A program made the translations under genes and the position numbers. Of a DNA stretch of 10,075 nucleotides, positions 6,407 through 10,075 are shown piece by piece (position 1 is the stretch's first letter; each line of letters opens with the position of its first letter). This DNA comes from Deltaproteobacteria bacterium (GTDB lineage Bacteria > Desulfobacterota > Binatia > Binatales > Binataceae): the NCBI GenBank assembly GCA_003161515.1, contig PMOH01000505.1, forward strand, positions 1 to 10,075, given 5' to 3'. The notes beneath the pieces were generated by a model that was not told the DNA's origin, made no database searches, and worked only from the letters and a program-made list of their open reading frames with translations.

Positions 6407-6776
6407 CAGAATCGTTTGCAGGTAGAAGAGTGGTAACAGCTATGAGGTTTGCAACCGGAACGGAGCGAATCTTCCGCTTTGGATTGCCGGCGATCGCGAT
6501 ACTTGGCTTCTGGCTCGTGATCGCTTCGGGAAACGCATCGCTCGCGCGCGCCCAGAGCGACGATGCTGCGGGCGACGCCGCCGCTGCCACGCCGGAGGTC
6601 GCACAACCGGATCAGAACGCGCCGAGCGACGCCGCCGCGGACGATCCCGATGCAGTAGCCGCTCAACAGGCGCAGGACGCCGCCGACGCGGCCGCAGAAG
6701 CTCTCGACTCGGCGACCGAGCAGCGCGATCAGCTCGAGAGCGACGGCGCCTCACAGGATCAGATCGATGCCGCCAA
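6251..6776 (+). repeat. Direct repeat shared by the two coiled-coil genes
   Basis: A 74-bp block at 6251-6324 recurs at 6703-6776 with four mismatches, offset by 452 bp. It encodes the LDSATE-x-RDQLESDGA-x-QDQIDAAN core of both proteins. Recombination between the copies would delete or expand the pair as a fused gene. Confidence 0.85.
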
Positions 6777-6858
6777 TCGCGAGGTCGCGAAGGCCCGCTA
6801 CGACAAGGAAAACGCCGATGCGGCGGTGAAGGCGGCCGACGACGCTGCGAATCAGTGA
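6442..6858 (+). CDS. Small secreted Ala-rich coiled-coil protein 2, paralogue of the preceding gene
   Basis: With the ATG at 6442 it encodes 138 residues, and its signal peptide (to ARA before Q) is 37 residues, exactly the length in its paralogue. That is why I prefer this start. An in-frame ATG at 6403 overlapping the previous stop (ATGA) would add 13 residues; neither start has a strong SD. The mature protein is acidic and Ala-rich, with a disordered-looking segment containing AQPDQN and then a coiled coil: LDSATEQRDQLESDGASQDQ, IDAANREVAKARYDKENADA. DNA identity to gene 1 is high in the core (70 of 74 positions between 6251-6324 and 6703-6776), so the duplication is fairly recent or the core is constrained. 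It lies 36 nt before the second GT-C gene in the same apparent operon. Confidence 0.8.
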   Translation: MRFATGTERIFRFGLPAIAILGFWLVIASGNASLARAQSDDAAGDAAAATPEVAQPDQNAPSDAAADDPDAVAAQQAQDAADAAAEALDSATEQRDQLESDGASQDQIDAANREVAKARYDKENADAAVKAADDAANQ

Positions 6859-6894
6859 GAGCATCGCTTCAAGATGATTCGCGGAGAATCCTGA

Positions 6895-8712
6895 ATGCCG
6901 CGCAGCAAGCGCGCCCGCTCGCGTTCCCAGGCTGGATCGCCCCGCTCAAAGTCCCGACCTCATGCTGATTCCCCGTCTTCATCAGTAACCAGTTCGTCCA
7001 GCCCCGCGGCCGAAGCGGTCATGTTCCGCTTCGAGGGAATCGACGCTGCGATACTCGCTCTGCTGCTCGGCTTTGCGTTGCTCCTCATCGCCGGCACCGG
7101 ATTCGCCAACGGGCAGGAGTTGTGGCCGATGCCCGACGCGGTTGAATACGCAGCGGTCGCGGTAAATCTGGATCGCGGGCTAGGCCCGGTCCTCCATTTC
7201 GCCGGCAACTCCTATCCGCCTCGCTACACGGTCGGCTATCCCATGATGCTCGCCGCTGCGTATCCCGTTTTGGGCCACAGTCCCGAGCGACTGTACGCAG
7301 TCACGGTGTTAACAGCACTCGTCGCAATCGCCGGCTTGTACCTGCTGACACTGTGGATGTTCGATCGGCCAAGCGCGACGCTCGCCGCTCTGCTATTGGC
7401 GACCTCGCCTCATTTCCTCGGCCTATCAACCATGGTGATGAGCGATGTGCCCGCATTGGCCGTCGTAATTCTCGCGGTCCTCGCATTCTTGTATGCGCTC
7501 GAAAAAGAAAGCCTGCTCGCGTCGGCGCTGTGCGGACTGCTGGTCGGATTGGGCGTCACCATCCGCGTGAGCAACGGCGCAATTCTGATTGGAATGCTCG
7601 CGGCGGCTTTGATCGTCCGGCCGCGCAGATTCCAGCTCGCGCAGGCGCTGACCTTCGCGGTCGGATTCATCGCACTTCCATCTATGCAGGCATGGCTTAA
7701 TCTGCACTACCTCGGATCGATCTTCTCAAACGGCTACGCCTTCTGGCTGCCGGCGTTCTACAGCAGCGCGGTTTTCAAAACCTTCAAGCTGAGCTACCTG
7801 GTTGCACCCGCCGATCCGATTTATCGCCACGGAAACTTCGTCGCTTACGCTCTCGCAATGCTGGGCATCGACGGCATCTTCGGCCAACTTCACTTGGGTA
7901 CCGAATCACGGACGTTGGTTCACGCCCGCTACTCTTTGTTCCCATTTCCAGTCGTGGTCTTCGCAACGCTCGGCGTGTACTGGGCGATGCGCAACAGTCG
8001 CAACGCCAGCGCGATGCGCGCGCTGTACTTGGGCTTGAGCTTTCTCGCGTTGCTGCTGATCATTTATCTCCCTTATTTCCACGTCGAACCGCGCTTCATG
8101 CTGCCGGCGCTGTTCATCGTCTTTGCAGCAGCGGGCTGGGGACTGGTCTGCGCAAATCAAAGCCTCGATTGGCGATGGACCGGCTTTGCAGTGATTGCGC
8201 TGGATGTGATTCTCGCCGGCTCGATCCTGGTCGAGACACTTTCCCGCCTTACAACATCGGCGCCGGCGCAATCGGAGCTGGTCGCCGAGGTGCAGGCGAT
8301 CCGACCGCAGTTGAAGAACGCCGTGCTGGTCAGCGATATCTCCCTGCAATGGCTCGAACTGATTGCGGGCGGCGAACAAACCGAATTCGTCGGGCTGAGC
8401 GCCAATCTTTATGGGCGAGCGGTAAATGAAAAACATCTGGCCTGGCTCTACCAGAAAAAGTCCCAGGGATGGTCCGGCCAGGTGCCGCCGGTATTGATTC
8501 TTCCCACTGGCGGACTCGACCCGGCCGTAGCCCGCAAGCTAGCAAACGACGATAAGCAGGGACGTCCGCTGTATCTGCTCGTCGCGATGCCGCAGAACAG
8601 CCAATCGTTCGGCATGCTCAAACGGGAATTTGGCGAGATCGATCGCGACTTCTCGCATGAACCGATCGCGCGCGATCGCGAAGTGGGGCTTTACCGGTTG
8701 AAGCCAAAATAG
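6895..8712 (+). CDS. ArnT/PMT_2-like GT-C glycosyltransferase
   Basis: It encodes 605 residues. The ATG at 6895 has GGAGA at 6883-6887, 7 nt upstream. This start adds a very basic, Ser/Arg-rich cytoplasmic tail of about 42 residues (RSKRARSRSQ, then a Ser run) before the first membrane segment (51-72); a later ATG at 7021 would remove it. The first outer loop carries D81 and E84 in PMPDAVEYA, the usual acidic site of GT39/GT83-type enzymes, then YPPRYTVGYPMMLAA. More than eight hydrophobic segments follow, with MVMSDVPALA (180-189). The last 140 residues or so form a soluble domain (from about 460) without TPR motifs. Such enzymes move a sugar from polyprenyl phosphate to lipid or protein on the periplasmic side; substrates are unknown. 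It ends the tightly spaced gene run, with 238 bp before the next gene. Confidence 0.8.
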   Translation: MPRSKRARSRSQAGSPRSKSRPHADSPSSSVTSSSSPAAEAVMFRFEGIDAAILALLLGFALLLIAGTGFANGQELWPMPDAVEYAAVAVNLDRGLGPVLHFAGNSYPPRYTVGYPMMLAAAYPVLGHSPERLYAVTVLTALVAIAGLYLLTLWMFDRPSATLAALLLATSPHFLGLSTMVMSDVPALAVVILAVLAFLYALEKESLLASALCGLLVGLGVTIRVSNGAILIGMLAAALIVRPRRFQLAQALTFAVGFIALPSMQAWLNLHYLGSIFSNGYAFWLPAFYSSAVFKTFKLSYLVAPADPIYRHGNFVAYALAMLGIDGIFGQLHLGTESRTLVHARYSLFPFPVVVFATLGVYWAMRNSRNASAMRALYLGLSFLALLLIIYLPYFHVEPRFMLPALFIVFAAAGWGLVCANQSLDWRWTGFAVIALDVILAGSILVETLSRLTTSAPAQSELVAEVQAIRPQLKNAVLVSDISLQWLELIAGGEQTEFVGLSANLYGRAVNEKHLAWLYQKKSQGWSGQVPPVLILPTGGLDPAVARKLANDDKQGRPLYLLVAMPQNSQSFGMLKREFGEIDRDFSHEPIARDREVGLYRLKPK

Positions 8713-8950
8713 CCCGCGCCGCCCGCTGTTCTGGAGATCTCGTTGCCGATGTGAGGAAAATGTCGAAAAACAGACTACGCGATGTCAAAAAGCACACTAA
8801 AATCCCGAAAAATGCGTTGCTGCGGGGGCTCGGGCCGATTTATTCGCCTTAAGTCAGAGCTTTTTGTTGTCTTAATGGCTGGATCATCTGCTCGCAATGA
8901 GCTATTTTCTCCCTTTACATTTGCTCTAAGCGACGTGGTTTGACTTCTCT
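8713..8950 (+). other. Intergenic gap before the GT4 gene
   Basis: The gap is more AT-rich than the genes, particularly at 8750-8820 and 8860-8930. I see an 8-bp palindrome GAGATCTC (8734-8741) and a small imperfect hairpin near 8833-8848, but no convincing terminator. The most -10-like site is TATTTT at 8903-8908, without a matching -35. No SD lies before the next start, and an in-frame stop at 8927 limits how far that gene can extend. Confidence 0.5.
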
Positions 8951-10075
8951 ATGACGAAGATGGCGAGCGAAAGCCCCACCAATGCGGGTCGGTCCAACGG
9001 CCGGCCGCGACCCGCGGTATTGCATTTGTTAACAGGCAGTACCTTCGGTGGTGCCGAGGAACATGCACTGTCAATCCTGACCGCGATTCGCGGTTACGGG
9101 TTCGAGCCATGTCTCGCGGCGCCGGGCGCGCTGATCGCAGCAATGGAGCCCGGACTTTCTGCGGCGAACGTTAAGTGCCTGGCGCTTCAGTTTTCATCAC
9201 GGTTTGACGTGCTGACGGGCGCGCGCCTGTTGCGATTCATGCGCCGCGAAAATATCGCGATTCTGCATTGTCATTTGTTCACCGCGAGCCTGTTCGGCGC
9301 TGGTATCGGGCGGATGGCGGGTGTCGGCGCGGTGCTCGAAACCTGTCACGGACCCGAAGTCTGGAGGATGGGAAAAGGCTTGCGCTCCAGCTTCTGGGTG
9401 GATCGGCAGGTCGGACGACTGGTGGACAAATATATTGCAGTGTCCTACGCGGCGGAGTGCCATCTGATCGGAAATAAGCGAGTCGCGAAGAACAAAATTC
9501 GGGTTATCCACAATGGACGCGACCTCGATCGTTTCGCACCAATCGATGCGCAACGACGCGTCGCAACGCGGACCGCGCTTGGGCTGCGCGACGAACCGAC
9601 CATCCTCACGCTCGCGCGGCTGGACGATCAGAAAGGGCATCGGCATCTGATCGACGCGCTCGCGATCCTCGCATCGCGCCGGCCAAACCTGGTCACACTC
9701 CTTGCCGGCGAGGGTCCGCTCGAACAGAGCTTGCGCGCGCAATGCGCGACGCTCGGACTCACTGATCGCGTGCGATTCCTCGGCTACCGGCGCGACGTGC
9801 CGGAACTTTTCGAAGCCGCCGATCTCGTGGTGCTGCCGTCGTTGTACGAGGGTCTGCCGCTGGTCGCGATCGAGGCACTCGCGGCGGGCCGCGCGATGGT
9901 CGCGACGGAAGTGGACGGCACGCCCGAAGTTGTGATTCACGAACGGACCGGGCTGCTGGTGCCGCCTGCGAATCCGGCCGCGCTGGCGGCGGCGATCGAG
10001 CGATTGCTTAACGATCCGGCGCTGGCCTCGCGCCTCGCCTCGGAGGGCCGCAAGTTCGTGCATGAAAACTTTATC
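8951..10075 (+). CDS. Glycosyltransferase family 4 protein, 3' end missing
   Basis: The frame is open from the ATG at 8951 to the right edge (375 complete codons). An in-frame stop at 8927 means the start must be 8951 or the ATG at 8960; neither has a clear SD. The protein is soluble with the two-domain GT-B layout. The N-terminal half begins VLHLLTGSTFGGAEEHAL (glycine-rich loop, 23-40) and includes HCHLFTASLFGAG and ETCHGPEVW. The linker is IRVIHNGRDLDRF (183-195). The C-terminal nucleotide-sugar domain has LARLDDQKGH (221-230), LAGEGPLE, VRFLGYRRDVPELFEAADL and the family's E-x7-E pair in YEGLPLVAIEAL (E300, E308), then a GTPEVV loop. These are hallmarks of retaining GT4 enzymes that use nucleotide-activated sugars in the cytoplasm, usually for capsule, LPS or exopolysaccharide. 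Length suggests that only a short C-terminal piece is missing. Confidence 0.9.
   Translation, partial: MTKMASESPTNAGRSNGRPRPAVLHLLTGSTFGGAEEHALSILTAIRGYGFEPCLAAPGALIAAMEPGLSAANVKCLALQFSSRFDVLTGARLLRFMRRENIAILHCHLFTASLFGAGIGRMAGVGAVLETCHGPEVWRMGKGLRSSFWVDRQVGRLVDKYIAVSYAAECHLIGNKRVAKNKIRVIHNGRDLDRFAPIDAQRRVATRTALGLRDEPTILTLARLDDQKGHRHLIDALAILASRRPNLVTLLAGEGPLEQSLRAQCATLGLTDRVRFLGYRRDVPELFEAADLVVLPSLYEGLPLVAIEALAAGRAMVATEVDGTPEVVIHERTGLLVPPANPAALAAAIERLLNDPALASRLASEGRKFVHENFI

Noticed and set aside
9197..10063. 288-residue minus-strand frame
   Set aside because: It is antisense to the GT4 gene, which shows the full set of family motifs in the plus frame.

Overview
The window is GC-rich DNA from a Gram-negative bacterium. 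It holds two probable outer-membrane-type lipoproteins, four signal-peptide proteins and good Shine-Dalgarno (SD) sites. The style (choice-of-anchor D surface proteins with Thr/Ala tails, palindromic intergenic repeats, TPR-containing GT-C transferases) fits an uncultured soil or aquatic lineage of the deltaproteobacterial or Binatota kind. That placement is an inference with low confidence; no rRNA or marker gene is present.

Left part (1-3220). Two divergently transcribed genes for secreted proteins are separated by about 640 bp. The minus-strand gene (start at 1118, running off the left edge) encodes a signal peptide, one Ig-like choice-of-anchor D/ASH-type domain and then a mucin-like Thr/Ala tract of at least 200 residues. 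The plus-strand gene (1763-3139) encodes a 458-residue secreted protein with ten cysteines and no family I recognise. It follows a hairpin-rich leader and ends at a strong GAAA-loop terminator.

Middle (3220-3590). This is non-coding and carries a cluster of three G/C-rich palindromes with the look of a dispersed intergenic repeat family, then a leader before the next operon.

Right part (3588-8712). Five or six closely packed plus-strand genes follow in a striking order: a tandem pair of small paralogous lipoproteins sharing the motif HPDTRTLYLW; a TMTC-like GT-C membrane glycosyltransferase with C-terminal TPRs; a tandem pair of small paralogous secreted Ala-rich coiled-coil proteins; and a second GT-C (ArnT/PMT_2-like) transferase. 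After a 238-bp gap comes a GT4-family cytoplasmic glycosyltransferase (8951 to the right edge, incomplete).

Taken together the window reads as a cell-surface glycosylation neighbourhood. GT4 would act on a nucleotide-sugar in the cytoplasm, and the two GT-C enzymes would use lipid-linked sugars on the periplasmic side. Several small exported proteins of unknown family, and a Thr-rich mucin-like protein well suited to O-glycosylation, lie alongside. The functional link between the exported proteins and the transferases is inferred from proximity only.
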